Source: Clostridia bacterium
GTDB taxonomy: Bacteria; Bacillota; Clostridia; UMGS1810
Assembly: GCA_016293435.1 (NCBI GenBank)
Contig: JAEDEG010000011.1
Location: forward strand, 1 to 39,389
Direction of reading: 5' to 3'
DNA: 39,389 bases
Of this stretch, positions 1 to 7,916 are shown piece after piece; the first letter of the stretch is position 1; each line of letters begins with the position of its first letter. The notes under the pieces were generated by a model that searched no databases, had not been told where the DNA came from, and was given only the letters and a program-made list of their open reading frames with translations. A program made the translations under genes and the position numbers.

Positions 1-1
1 A

Positions 2-661
2 AACGAGGGAAATCCTATTCAAAATTTGGCGTGTGCGGATTACAGACACCCATATTTCATGATGGTTGAAAATGCATTGCTAAAGGGCGTGCAGATTGAC
101 AAAATTGGTCTTCAAAATCACTTGTTTACCGGCGCTACCTCGCATACCCCGGAGGAATATGAAAAATCCGTCAGGAGCGGTGTTCCGATGAACGACCCGA
201 TGCTTTATTTTAAAGGTCTTGATGTAATTGCCGAGCTTGGACTTCCCTTGGAAATTACAGAGGTTACCGTTCCTACATTCGGTGACAGTTCCGAGGACGA
301 GGAATTGCAGGCGGATATGTTAAAGCTTTGGTATTCAGTTTGGTTTTCTCACCACGCGGTTAATACGATTGTGTATTGGAACACGGTGGACGGCTACGCT
401 TATACCGGTGATTCAAATTGGGTGGAAAACAACTGCCGCGGCGGACTTTGGCATCACGATTTAACGCCTAAGAAATCTGCGATTATGCTTAAAAAGCTGT
501 TCGGCGAAATCTGGCATACCGATTTAGAGCTTACTACCGACAAGAACGGATATGTAGAATTCCGCGGCTTTTTCGGCGAATATACCGCCGAAGCAGAGGG
601 CAAAGAATTTGAAATTGCCATACATAAAAATGAAAGCAGCAGCTTTGAACTGTCTTTATAA
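2..661 (+). CDS. GH10 endo-xylanase-like protein, C-terminal part (5' truncated by window edge)
   Basis: The frame is open from the first bases of the window, so this is the C-terminal 219 residues of a longer protein. It contains the late GH10 signatures IDKIGLQNH and LPLEITEV. The Glu of ITEV (codon 260-262) aligns with the GH10 catalytic nucleophile. A W-rich stretch (VYWNTVDGYAY, GGLWHHDLTPK) matches the closing strands of the GH10 barrel. A short beta-rich tail (EFRGFFGEYTAEAEGKEFEIAI) follows. GH10 enzymes cleave beta-1,4-xylan. The acid/base Glu and any signal peptide lie outside the window, so the location is unknown. The next gene starts 10 bp downstream and probably shares the transcript. 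Confidence 0.8.
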   Translation, partial: NEGNPIQNLACADYRHPYFMMVENALLKGVQIDKIGLQNHLFTGATSHTPEEYEKSVRSGVPMNDPMLYFKGLDVIAELGLPLEITEVTVPTFGDSSEDEELQADMLKLWYSVWFSHHAVNTIVYWNTVDGYAYTGDSNWVENNCRGGLWHHDLTPKKSAIMLKKLFGEIWHTDLELTTDKNGYVEFRGFFGEYTAEAEGKEFEIAIHKNESSSFELSL

Positions 662-671
662 GGGTGATAGA

Positions 672-1400
672 ATGAAAAAAGCTTTAGTTACGGGTTCTTC
701 AAGAGGAATCGGCAGGGCGATAGCGGTTCGCCTTGCAAAGGACGGGTATTATGTATATGTTCACGCGGCGGGAAATATAGGAAAAGCGCGGGAAACAGCG
801 GAAATAATAACTCAAAACGGCGGAAAAGCCGAGGTTATAACAGCCGACCTTTGCGATATAAAGCAAACCGAAAGGTTGGCAAATTGTGTAAAAAATATAG
901 ACGTGCTTATTCTGAACGCGTCCTTGCAGTACCGTACACATTGGCAGGAAATCACAACAGAAGCTTGCTATGAGCAGCTTAACTGCAACTTTGTTTCTTC
1001 AATGCTGTTAATTCAGGCGGCTGTGCCTTATATGAAGAAAAACGGCTGGGGCAGAATTGTCACAATCGGCTCGGTGCAGGAGGCAAAGCCCCACCCGGAT
1101 ATGCTTGTTTACTCCGCAAGCAAGGCGGCGCAGACCAATATGGTGCAGTCGCTCTCCTTACAGCTTGCAAAGGACGGTATTACAGTAAATAACGTCGCTC
1201 CGGGCGTTATCTACACCGACCGCAATGTTAAAGCGCTGTCAGACCCCGAATATGCCAAAAAGGTGACCGACAGTATTCCTGTCGGCTTTTATGGAGAACC
1301 CAAGGACTGCGCGGGAATAGTATCCCTGCTTTGCTCTAATGAGGGACGGTATATTACGGGGCAGTCGATTTATGTTGACGGAGGAAAAAGCGTACAATGA
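672..1400 (+). CDS. Short-chain dehydrogenase/reductase (classical SDR)
   Basis: This is a 242-residue NAD(P)-dependent oxidoreductase of the usual classical SDR length. TGSSRGIG at residues 7-14 is the cofactor-binding glycine motif. NAS replaces the usual NNAG segment. Ser134 (TIGSVQ), Tyr147 and Lys151 (YSASK) form the catalytic set, and NNVAPG and YITGQSIYVDGG are C-terminal family signatures. ATG 672 is preferred over an in-frame ATG at 609 because AAGGGTG stands at the right distance upstream and the Rossmann strand starts directly after it. The stop overlaps the next start as ATGA. The annotated relatives include sugar dehydrogenases and 3-oxoacyl-ACP reductases. The xylanase context favours a sugar or uronate role, but that is inference. 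Confidence 0.88.
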   Translation: MKKALVTGSSRGIGRAIAVRLAKDGYYVYVHAAGNIGKARETAEIITQNGGKAEVITADLCDIKQTERLANCVKNIDVLILNASLQYRTHWQEITTEACYEQLNCNFVSSMLLIQAAVPYMKKNGWGRIVTIGSVQEAKPHPDMLVYSASKAAQTNMVQSLSLQLAKDGITVNNVAPGVIYTDRNVKALSDPEYAKKVTDSIPVGFYGEPKDCAGIVSLLCSNEGRYITGQSIYVDGGKSVQ

Positions 1401-2113
1401 AAATAAAGTTTTTAGGTCAGAGCGGTTATGTTCTTAAATCGGGCAATACCGAAATAATTATAGACCCATATCTTTCGGACAGCGTAAACCGCGTAGCGGG
1501 CAGACCCCGCACACTCCCTGTTCCGATAAATCCACAAGATATAAAGTGCGACGCGGTTATCTGCACCCACAATCACCTTGACCATTTAGACCCCGACACA
1601 GTGACGGAAATTAACGAAAAACAGTTTTATATCACCACAAACGAGGGCAAGGAAGAACTTAAAAAGCTCGGCAGAGAAAATGCCGCCGCGCTTAATGTCG
1701 GCGACAGTATAAAAGTCGGCGATTTCGAATTAACCGCTGTCTTTGCCGACCATACGGTCGAGGCGTTCGGGCTTATAGTTAAAGCGGAGAATAAAACGCT
1801 TTATTTCAGCGGAGATACGCTTTTCAATGAAAAGCTGTTTGAAATAGCAAAATATAAGCCTGACGTCACATTTATCTGTATTAACGGAAGACTCGGAAAT
1901 ATGAATGTGGACGAGGCGCTTGTTACCGCAAAGAAAATCGGCGCAAAGACCAATGTTCCGAACCATTACGATATGTTTGAATCAAATTCCGAGAATCCGC
2001 TCTTGTTTTCCGAAAATATTTCGGGCGGCTTTGTTATGGAGTTTAACAGGGAATATACAGTTTGTGAAAAAACAACCGAATTTTCGTTTGATAGTCGGTG
2101 CAGTAATTTATAA
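1397..2113 (+). CDS. UlaG-like metallo-beta-lactamase-fold hydrolase
   Basis: The product is 238 residues with the fold order of the MBL superfamily. The start MKIKFLGQSGYVLKSG is typical of the UlaG/YcfU branch. THNHLDHLDP places His58, His60, Asp62 and His63 as metal ligands. Further ligand candidates are the His in FADHTVE, the Asp in FSGDT and the His in NHYDMF. UlaG itself opens L-ascorbate-6-phosphate lactone; the true substrate here is unknown. Translation is coupled to the SDR gene by a 4-base ATGA overlap, so the two products probably act on one pathway. A hairpin terminator closes the unit shortly after the stop. Confidence 0.85.
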   Translation: MKIKFLGQSGYVLKSGNTEIIIDPYLSDSVNRVAGRPRTLPVPINPQDIKCDAVICTHNHLDHLDPDTVTEINEKQFYITTNEGKEELKKLGRENAAALNVGDSIKVGDFELTAVFADHTVEAFGLIVKAENKTLYFSGDTLFNEKLFEIAKYKPDVTFICINGRLGNMNVDEALVTAKKIGAKTNVPNHYDMFESNSENPLLFSENISGGFVMEFNREYTVCEKTTEFSFDSRCSNL

Positions 2114-2130
2114 AATACGCTCATCTTTTT

Positions 2131-2168
2131 AGCTCTGTTTTCCTCGAAAAGGGACAGAGCTTTCATTT
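2131..2168 (+). terminator. Rho-independent terminator after the GH10-SDR-MBL unit
   Basis: An 8-bp perfect stem, AGCTCTGT (2131-2138) with ACAGAGCT (2154-2161), is followed by TTCATTTTT. It lies 17 bases after the MBL gene stop. Confidence 0.75.
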
Positions 2169-2630
2169 TTCAAAATCCTTTATACATGTATCCGCGCTTT
2201 GAATAGGCAAGGAGATTACTTTGTCACATAAAAAATCTTTGCAATCGAAGTTTATAACGGGGAATATGCCGGTCTTGTTGCCGTAAAGGGAACCATTCTC
2301 TGCTGTTATTGTCTTAAATACAGAACTGTATTGTTCTGAAAAATATGCCAACATTTTTTGGAGTGCTTCGCTAATGGCTTCAGCAGTGTGATGGTGTGCT
2401 TTATATACTTGCTCACCCACGGAAGCTTTGTATCGCTTGACCTTGCCGTTGTACAAAAGTACAGTGCCTCGCTCGATTTCACCCTTAACGGTGTTATACG
2501 ACCGACCTAAATGTTTGGCGATTTTGTATGTTGACCAACCGTCTCTCAGATGAACTTCAATGTCGTGCCGTTCTTCGGCAGTCAGGTGTTGCCCTTTGCG
2601 AGCTTTTGTGGTATACTTTGGAATGTCCAT
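2163..2630 (-). pseudogene. IS30-family transposase, internally deleted remnant
   Basis: The minus-strand frame begins MDIPKYTTKARKGQHLTAEERHDIE and carries the IS30 N-terminal helix-turn-helix (GWSTYKIAKHLGRSYNTVKGEI). It then jumps to TAEAISEALQKM and VFKTITAENGS. In intact IS30 transposases that last segment is part of the DDE catalytic domain and lies well over 100 residues further on. After NGS the sequence stops matching the family (SLYGNKTGIFPVI...). The gene has therefore lost the core between the DNA-binding and catalytic parts, and its C-terminus, and should be inactive. Upstream on the minus strand an AT-rich end (about 2650-2745) with AATGAACCTGCAATAG may be the old element end. 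The remnant separates the xylanase-side genes from the AT-rich region. Confidence 0.8.
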
Positions 2631-2784
2631 AGTGATTTTCCTTTCAGAATTGTTGTTGTCCAATCTCAATTCTACCACAGGTTTGTCACTATGGATACTT
2701 TTTTCTGTTTTCTTACTATTGCAGGTTCATTTTACAATGCGCCAGTATTTATAATAAGAAAAAAAGCCCTTTTTAAATTTGTAA

Positions 2785-3672
2785 TTATTTAATAATTGAT
2801 TTTTTGTATTGCGAAGGAGAAATATGCGCAAATTGTTTAAAACATCTTGAAAAATACTGCGGATTATCAAATCCCAATTTTTCCGATATTTCCGCCATAG
2901 ACATTTTTTCGTTTCTTATTAGATGTTTTGCTTCTTTAATTTTTAAGGAATTAAAATATTTAATAATTCCGCCTTTGTAGTATTTTGCAAACTCTTTTTT
3001 TAAATAACTTTCACTGCAATTGAGTTGTTTTGCAATTTGATGAACACTAATGGAATCACATAGTTTTTCGTTCATATAATCAAGAACTACTTTTATCTCA
3101 TTTGAAATGGTAACACCGTCAATTAGATGGTTTCTCCTGTCATTAGTTGTAGCGACAAAATTATTTCTGCTTAATTGAATTAAGAATATTTCCAAAATAT
3201 TTTTAATCATTTGACTGCTTCCAAAAGGTGCATCGTCTTTTTTATATATTTTTTGAATCAGTGGGTTGGTTTCATCTTCTAAACTGTAACAGGATAAACC
3301 TTCTTCGAAAAGAAGCGAGAGCATACTTTTTTCATCGGAATTCAGTTTAAAAATTTTTCCGACAAATTTATATAAGGCTTGACTTGAACATTCAAAAGTA
3401 ATTATGCTTACATTGGGCGAATGAATGCTATCTCCCATTAAGTTATGAAACTCATTGGGTTTATGAAAAACAAGTTCACCGCTTTTAAGTACAAAGGATT
3501 TATCGTCAGCAATACAATGCATTTCTCCCTGGTCGATATACACCATCTCCCAAAAATTATGCCTTTCGCCATCATACTTAAAATTTTTAGATAATTCCAT
3601 ATAAAACAAAGTGATAATCGACTTGATGTTTATTACATTTTCAAAAGAATATTTTGTATATTTGGTTTTCAT
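2785..3672 (-). CDS. AraC-family transcriptional regulator
   Basis: This 295-residue protein has the common two-domain AraC layout. The N-terminal half is a cupin-like sensor, with HNFWEMVYIDQGEMHCIADDKSFVL and GELVFHKPNEFHNL near residues 38-80. The C-terminal ~100 residues hold the double helix-turn-helix: ISVHQIAKQLNCSESYLKKEF, then MSMAEISEKLGFDNPQYFSRCFKQFAHISPSQYKK. Start ATG 3672 has AGGAGG five bases or so upstream. It is divergent from the PIG-L/NagB/PfkB/aldolase operon, which it most likely controls in response to a sugar. Two TGTACCT direct repeats in the divergent region are candidate binding sites. Confidence 0.92.
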   Translation of the reverse strand: MKTKYTKYSFENVINIKSIITLFYMELSKNFKYDGERHNFWEMVYIDQGEMHCIADDKSFVLKSGELVFHKPNEFHNLMGDSIHSPNVSIITFECSSQALYKFVGKIFKLNSDEKSMLSLLFEEGLSCYSLEDETNPLIQKIYKKDDAPFGSSQMIKNILEIFLIQLSRNNFVATTNDRRNHLIDGVTISNEIKVVLDYMNEKLCDSISVHQIAKQLNCSESYLKKEFAKYYKGGIIKYFNSLKIKEAKHLIRNEKMSMAEISEKLGFDNPQYFSRCFKQFAHISPSQYKKSIIK

Positions 3673-3682
3673 ACAATCCTCC

Positions 3683-3713
3683 TGTACCTAATAGTGTTAG
3701 TATTGTACCTGAT
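3683..3713. promoter_or_regulatory. Candidate AraC-type operator: two direct repeats
   Basis: TGTACCTAAT (from 3683) and TGTACCTGAT (from 3704) are repeated in the same orientation with a 21-base period, two DNA turns. AraC-family dimers typically bind direct half-sites at this spacing. The sites lie just upstream of the operon promoter and overlap the regulator leader. Confidence 0.5.
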
Positions 3714-3719
3714 TTTGAC

Positions 3720-3749
3720 TTGTTTTGCAACTGTTGATTTTGATATAAT
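3720..3749 (+). promoter_or_regulatory. Sigma-A-like promoter of the amino-sugar-type operon
   Basis: TATAAT at 3744-3749 is preceded by TG at 3741-3742, an extended -10. A weak -35, TTGTTT at 3720-3725, stands 18 bases upstream. A weak -35 with a good extended -10 fits a promoter needing an activator such as the divergent AraC protein. Confidence 0.55.
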
Positions 3750-3791
3750 TGTCTTGTAAAGTCACTAAATAAAAGAGGGTTGATTGAATAT

Positions 3792-4517
3792 ATGAATATA
3801 TTAGCTATCGGATGTCATCCGGACGATGTTGAAATTGCTTGTTCAGGAACACTTGCAAAATGTGTAAAGCGTGGCGATAAGGTTATAGTTTGCCATGTTT
3901 CAAACGGAAATTTAGGGCATGTTGTAATTCCGCCTGATAAACTTGCTGTTATGCGAAAAAACGAAGCAAAAAAGGCAGGAAGTCTTGCGGGTATCGAGGT
4001 TATTTGCCCCGATTTCGAAGACCTAAACATTTATGATAACAATAAAGAGGCAAGGGAAAAAATTATTGATGTAATTCGTTATGCTCAACCTGATGTTATA
4101 ATAACCCATAATCCTGATGATTATATGCCTGACCATACTGCTGTATCAAGACTTGTATTTGATGCTTCTTTTGCGGCTACTTTGCCTAATTACACTGATT
4201 ATCCCCATAAATTCAGTGCGGTTGACGGAGAACCTGCAAAGCTTGTTCCGATATATTATATGGATACATTGGCAGGTGTAAATTTTGTGCCTGACGAATT
4301 TGTTGATATTTCAGATGAAATCGACCTAAAAATAGAAATGCTTGAATGTCATGAAAGTCAACTTGTTTGGATGAGAGAACATGACGGTATCGACTTTGCA
4401 GATATGGTTAGAACCTGTTCAAGATACAGAGGATACCAATGCGGAGCCGATTATGCCGAAGGCTTCAAGTTATGCAAAACGTATCTTAAAGGAACAACAA
4501 AAAGACTTTTACCATAA
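3792..4517 (+). CDS. PIG-L/LmbE-family deacetylase
   Basis: The 241-residue product starts MNILAIGCHPDD. His9 and Asp12 of the HPDD motif and His115 of PDHTAV are the expected zinc-site residues. The family removes N-acetyl groups from GlcNAc moieties in several contexts (GlcNAc-PI, mycothiol, bacillithiol precursors, diacetylchitobiose in archaea). A TTG 12 bases upstream is also in frame, but it abuts the GAGGG Shine-Dalgarno site, so ATG 3792 is chosen. No signal peptide is present, so it is cytoplasmic. It is first in an operon with NagB-like, PfkB and aldolase genes, which suggests deacetylation of an imported N-acetyl sugar before isomerisation and cleavage. That role is inference. Confidence 0.88.
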   Translation: MNILAIGCHPDDVEIACSGTLAKCVKRGDKVIVCHVSNGNLGHVVIPPDKLAVMRKNEAKKAGSLAGIEVICPDFEDLNIYDNNKEAREKIIDVIRYAQPDVIITHNPDDYMPDHTAVSRLVFDASFAATLPNYTDYPHKFSAVDGEPAKLVPIYYMDTLAGVNFVPDEFVDISDEIDLKIEMLECHESQLVWMREHDGIDFADMVRTCSRYRGYQCGADYAEGFKLCKTYLKGTTKRLLP

Positions 4518-4551
4518 AAGTATTAAATTAAACTAAAAGGAGATTTATATT

Positions 4552-5487
4552 ATGGATTTTATGAGTACAGTTAAGGATTCTTTACTTGAAGGATTTTATC
4601 CTGTTGGTTGGGATATGGCAAAAATTGATGCTTGTTGCGAGAAGGGTGTAGCAAGAGAAGACTTTTGGAATAAAGGTTTTAATCCTGTTGAATGTGATAA
4701 TATCAACGATTTTGATACTCTTATGGGACACGAAATCGCAATGCAGATTAAGCTCACTCATGAAGAGGGCAGAAAACTTGCTATTATCTTGCCGGTAGGC
4801 CCTATGGGTATGTATAAGTGGGCTGCGTATTTCCTTAATGAATGGAATGTGAATTGCGACCATGTTACAACTTTTAATATGGATGAATGGGCAGACGGTG
4901 AGGGAAACACACTTTCAAACGATAACCCGGCATCATTTGAATATAGCATGAAAGAAGCTTTCTTTAATAGGCTTAATAACACAATTCCTGAATCACAGAG
5001 AAACTTTGCAACAAAAACAAATCTTCCTACATATCCTGAAAAGATTGCAAAATTAAAGGCAGAGGGTGCAAAGCTTGTTCTTGTTTACGGTATCGGAAGA
5101 ATGTGCCATATTGCTTTCTGGGAGCCGCATTTTGCAGTGGATTACAAGAATGAAGAAGAATGGCTTAAAGCACCGTATAGAATAGGAGCTAAGCTTCATC
5201 CACTTACCATTGAGCAAAATGCTATTACAAGTTTTAAGTCAAGAACAACTTTAGTTCCTTGCCGTGCAAATACAATAGGTCCCGCTTTGTTCTTACAAGC
5301 TGATTATGCTATTGGCGGTGCCGACGGTGCATTAGGCAGAGGAATGGGTTGGCAAGGAATGAGTTTTCTAACAACTCTACACTACGGTCCTGATATGCAT
5401 ATTACATCAACCTATATTCCGACTCTTCCTGGCAGGCTTTTCTATCTAAAGGAATTAGCAGGTCCGCTTACTGCCGAGTGTAACTGA
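4552..5487 (+). CDS. NagB-like sugar-phosphate isomerase/deaminase with altered active site
   Basis: The 311-residue protein belongs to the glucosamine-6-phosphate deaminase fold. It has a phosphate-loop-like segment (ILPVGPMGMYKW) and FNMDEW, where Asp111 corresponds to E. coli NagB Asp72. GIGRMCHIAFWEP keeps His186 and Glu191 (NagB His143, Glu148). The NagB sequence here is GxGxDGHIAFNEP, so the Asp141 position is Met184 and the following Gly is Cys. It is also longer than NagB (266 residues in E. coli), with an N-terminal extension. The good AGGAG site supports ATG 4552. It is followed after one base by the kinase gene. It may act on a different sugar, on an unphosphorylated amino sugar, or as an isomerase only. 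Confidence 0.8.
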   Translation: MDFMSTVKDSLLEGFYPVGWDMAKIDACCEKGVAREDFWNKGFNPVECDNINDFDTLMGHEIAMQIKLTHEEGRKLAIILPVGPMGMYKWAAYFLNEWNVNCDHVTTFNMDEWADGEGNTLSNDNPASFEYSMKEAFFNRLNNTIPESQRNFATKTNLPTYPEKIAKLKAEGAKLVLVYGIGRMCHIAFWEPHFAVDYKNEEEWLKAPYRIGAKLHPLTIEQNAITSFKSRTTLVPCRANTIGPALFLQADYAIGGADGALGRGMGWQGMSFLTTLHYGPDMHITSTYIPTLPGRLFYLKELAGPLTAECN

Positions 5488-5488
5488 T

Positions 5489-6454
5489 ATGAAGAATAAA
5501 GGAATAGCGGTAGCAGGTAATATTTTAGTTGATATTATAAATACTGTATCAAAATACCCGAACGAGGGAGAACTAACTCAAATTTCTTCGGTTAGTAGAG
5601 CAGTAGGCGGATGTGTTCCGAATGTTGCCATAGACCTTAAAAGATTATCACCTAGTTTAGATGTTTTTGCATCAGGTAAGGTATCCAATGATGCTAACGG
5701 CGAGTATGCAATAGGTGTGTTAAAAGATAATGGTGTAAATACAGAAAATATCGTCATATCTGATAATGATAAAACGAGTTTTACGCAGGTTATGAGTATA
5801 AACGGAGGACAACGCACCTTCTTTACATATCCCGGATCTTCTGCTGAATTTGGGATAGAAGATATTGATTTTAACAAACATTGCCCTAAAATGCTTCATC
5901 TTGGATACTTTTTGCTTTTAAAAAAGGTTGATGACGGCGATGGCATCAAAATACTTAAAAAAGCCGTAGAAAAAGGTATTAAAACATCTATCGACCTTGT
6001 AAGCGAAAATAGCGATAGATATAAAAAGATACTTCATTGTTTGCCTTTTACCGATTATCTAATCATAAATGAATTAGAGGGTGGACGGCTTACTGAAATT
6101 GAACCCACAAAGGATAATATATCTGTAATTGCCAAAAGGCTTATACAACTTGGTGTTAGAGAAAAGGTTGTTATCCATTACAGTGATGGCTCGGTATGTG
6201 CCGATAAAAGCGGAAATGTTACTACTCTTGATAGTTTTTCTTTGCCTAACGGATATATAAAGGGTACAACAGGGGCAGGAGATGCCTTTTGCGCCGGAGT
6301 TTTGTTAGGCATTTATAATGATTTGTCAGATAAGGAAATTTTAGATTACGGTAGAACCGCCGCTGTTATGGCATTAAGAGAAGCAGATGCTACAAGTGGT
6401 CTTGTTACAATGAAAGAAGCAAAAGAGATTGTAAAAGGTTTTGAAAGGAAATAA
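5489..6454 (+). CDS. PfkB-family sugar kinase
   Basis: This is a 321-residue ribokinase/PfkB-fold kinase. The N-terminus GIAVAGNILVDI and VGGCVPNVAIDLKRL (residues ~41-55) match the substrate-binding side. The C-terminal GTTGAGDAFCAG holds the anion hole and catalytic base Asp265. Start ATG 5489 lies one base after the NagB-like stop and the aldolase starts two bases after its stop, so translation is probably coupled. In this setting a fructose- or tagatose-6-phosphate (or 1-phosphate) kinase feeding the aldolase is the natural reading, but PfkB substrate cannot be read from sequence. Confidence 0.88.
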   Translation: MKNKGIAVAGNILVDIINTVSKYPNEGELTQISSVSRAVGGCVPNVAIDLKRLSPSLDVFASGKVSNDANGEYAIGVLKDNGVNTENIVISDNDKTSFTQVMSINGGQRTFFTYPGSSAEFGIEDIDFNKHCPKMLHLGYFLLLKKVDDGDGIKILKKAVEKGIKTSIDLVSENSDRYKKILHCLPFTDYLIINELEGGRLTEIEPTKDNISVIAKRLIQLGVREKVVIHYSDGSVCADKSGNVTTLDSFSLPNGYIKGTTGAGDAFCAGVLLGIYNDLSDKEILDYGRTAAVMALREADATSGLVTMKEAKEIVKGFERK

Positions 6455-6456
6455 AT

Positions 6457-7293
6457 ATGCTTGTAAACTTAAATGATGTGCTAAAAAAAGCACAAAAAGA
6501 ACATTATGGCGTCGGTCTTTTTAATACAACCGATACCGATATGTTAGAAGCGGCAATAAGCGCTGCCGAAGAAATGAATTCACCGATTATTATCGGTACT
6601 GCCGAAGTTTTACTTCCATTTGGCGAGTTAAAGCTTATTGCTCCGTCAATTATTGCCGCTGCTAAAAGGGCAACCGTTCCGGTTATAGTTCACTATGACC
6701 ACGGTCTGACCTTTGAGCGTTGTATGGAAGCTTTACAGCTCGGTTTTACAAGTGTTATGTTTGATGGTTCGGCAGGGGACAGAGATAAAAACATTGCTGA
6801 TACAAAAGAAGTTGTTAGAATAGCTCATGCAATGGGTGCTACCGTTGAGGGCGAAATCGGTCATGTTGGCGAAGCGATAAATTGCGATAATGCAACAAGC
6901 GACCGATACACAACAGCAAAAGAAGCAAACGACTTTCTTGATGCCACCGGTGTTGATGCACTTGCAATTGCAATAGGCACTGCCCACGGTGCATATAAAG
7001 CAAAGCCGTGTCTTGATATTGAAAGACTAAAAGAAATAAGAAAAAATATTGATACACCTCTTGTTCTTCACGGCGGTTCGGGTCTTTCAGATGATGATTT
7101 CAGGAATACCATTAAAGAGGGTATTGCAAAGGTTAATATATTTACAGACCTTTGCGTTGCAGGAGAAAATGCAATGAAAAAAGCAATAGCCGATAATAAG
7201 AGTTATCTTGATATAAGAAATGCTAAGGTTGAGGCAATAAAGGAAGCGGTAAAAACTAAAATCATGCTTTTCGGCTCGGAAAATAAAGCATAA
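6457..7293 (+). CDS. Class II ketose-bisphosphate aldolase (Fba/GatY/KbaY type)
   Basis: The 278-residue product is close to the usual length for the tagatose/fructose-bisphosphate aldolase family. HYDHG (Asp81, His82) gives the catalytic Asp and a zinc ligand. EGEIGHVG, IGTAHG with its zinc His, and LHGGSGL with the third zinc His and phosphate-binding glycines all appear in order. The C-terminus KVNIFTDL is also typical. It would cleave the bisphosphate made by the upstream PfkB kinase into glycerone phosphate and glyceraldehyde 3-phosphate. It is the last gene of the AraC-linked operon; a hairpin follows. Confidence 0.92.
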   Translation: MLVNLNDVLKKAQKEHYGVGLFNTTDTDMLEAAISAAEEMNSPIIIGTAEVLLPFGELKLIAPSIIAAAKRATVPVIVHYDHGLTFERCMEALQLGFTSVMFDGSAGDRDKNIADTKEVVRIAHAMGATVEGEIGHVGEAINCDNATSDRYTTAKEANDFLDATGVDALAIAIGTAHGAYKAKPCLDIERLKEIRKNIDTPLVLHGGSGLSDDDFRNTIKEGIAKVNIFTDLCVAGENAMKKAIADNKSYLDIRNAKVEAIKEAVKTKIMLFGSENKA

Positions 7294-7338
7294 TATTGTA
7301 TGAAAAAGATGTCCTTTTCAGAATCTCAGAAAGTCGAA

Positions 7339-7380
7339 TAACCCTAAATTTCAAGCGAGATTTAGGGTTATGAATTTTGT
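7339..7380 (+). terminator. Terminator hairpin after the aldolase operon
   Basis: An 11-bp stem, TAACCCTAAAT (7339-7349) and ATTTAGGGTTA (7360-7370), has a 10-base loop and is followed by TGAATTTTGTTT. The U tract is imperfect. Confidence 0.6.
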
Positions 7381-7495
7381 TTGGCACTTCGGAAATTTTT
7401 GTGTAAAAAGGAATCCAAACAGATAAGAAAATAGATAACAAATATGGTTTTCCGTTCAGAAAACGGAGGGATTCATTTGCCCGTGTTAGCTGCTC

Positions 7496-7556
7496 GCTCT
7501 ATGCTGTATGACGGTATGCGCACCGCAGGTGTGAATAACGGCATACGGCATAGAGC
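7496..7556. repeat. 61-base imperfect palindrome
   Basis: GCTCTATGCTGTATGAC (7496-7512) pairs with GGCATACGGCATAGAGC (7540-7556) with two mismatched or wobble positions. An inner CACC/GGTG continues the stem. It lies just beyond the 3' end of the IS256-like transposase relic and may be an IS end structure, a terminator that shields the element, or an unrelated small palindromic element. A second small hairpin (TCCGTT 7451-7456 / AACGGA 7462-7467) lies next to it. Confidence 0.6.
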
Positions 7557-7576
7557 ATACTAATTTCAAAGGCAAA

Positions 7577-7807
7577 TCAACCGACCTTTTGTTCTGAAAA
7601 CATGATATCAAGCTGATTTAAAACCTGATCCCAATTTCGACATCTCGCTGTCCGGTGTTCGACAATTATTTTCGACGCTAAATACAGCATTCTGCGCAAA
7701 GAATCGTCATTCGTAAACGACGGCTTGGTTTTGGTAATGCTTCGGAACCGACGGTTTAGACCCTCAATGATATTCGTCGTATATATGACTCTCCTAACCT
7801 TAAATAT
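7577..7807 (-). pseudogene. IS256/mutator-family transposase, C-terminal relic
   Basis: Minus-strand translation gives VIYTTNIIEGLNRRFRSITK, then a Leu-rich tail and a TGA stop at 7577-7579. The IYTTN.IEG.NR..R..TK block is the hallmark near the C-terminus of IS256-family transposases. Only about 75 residues remain. Upstream in this frame there is a stop (TAA, 7808-7810) and no further transposase sequence, so the element is a dead fragment. It lies between the aldolase operon and the LacI gene. Confidence 0.85.
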
Positions 7808-7916
7808 TTAAACGGTAGATTTATTTCAGTTACTCTATTGGTTATTTCTGTTTTGTGAAAGTGGCTCGTTTATACCGACGAAAATATAAAAATCGACTCA
7901 AAATCAACAGTATTCG

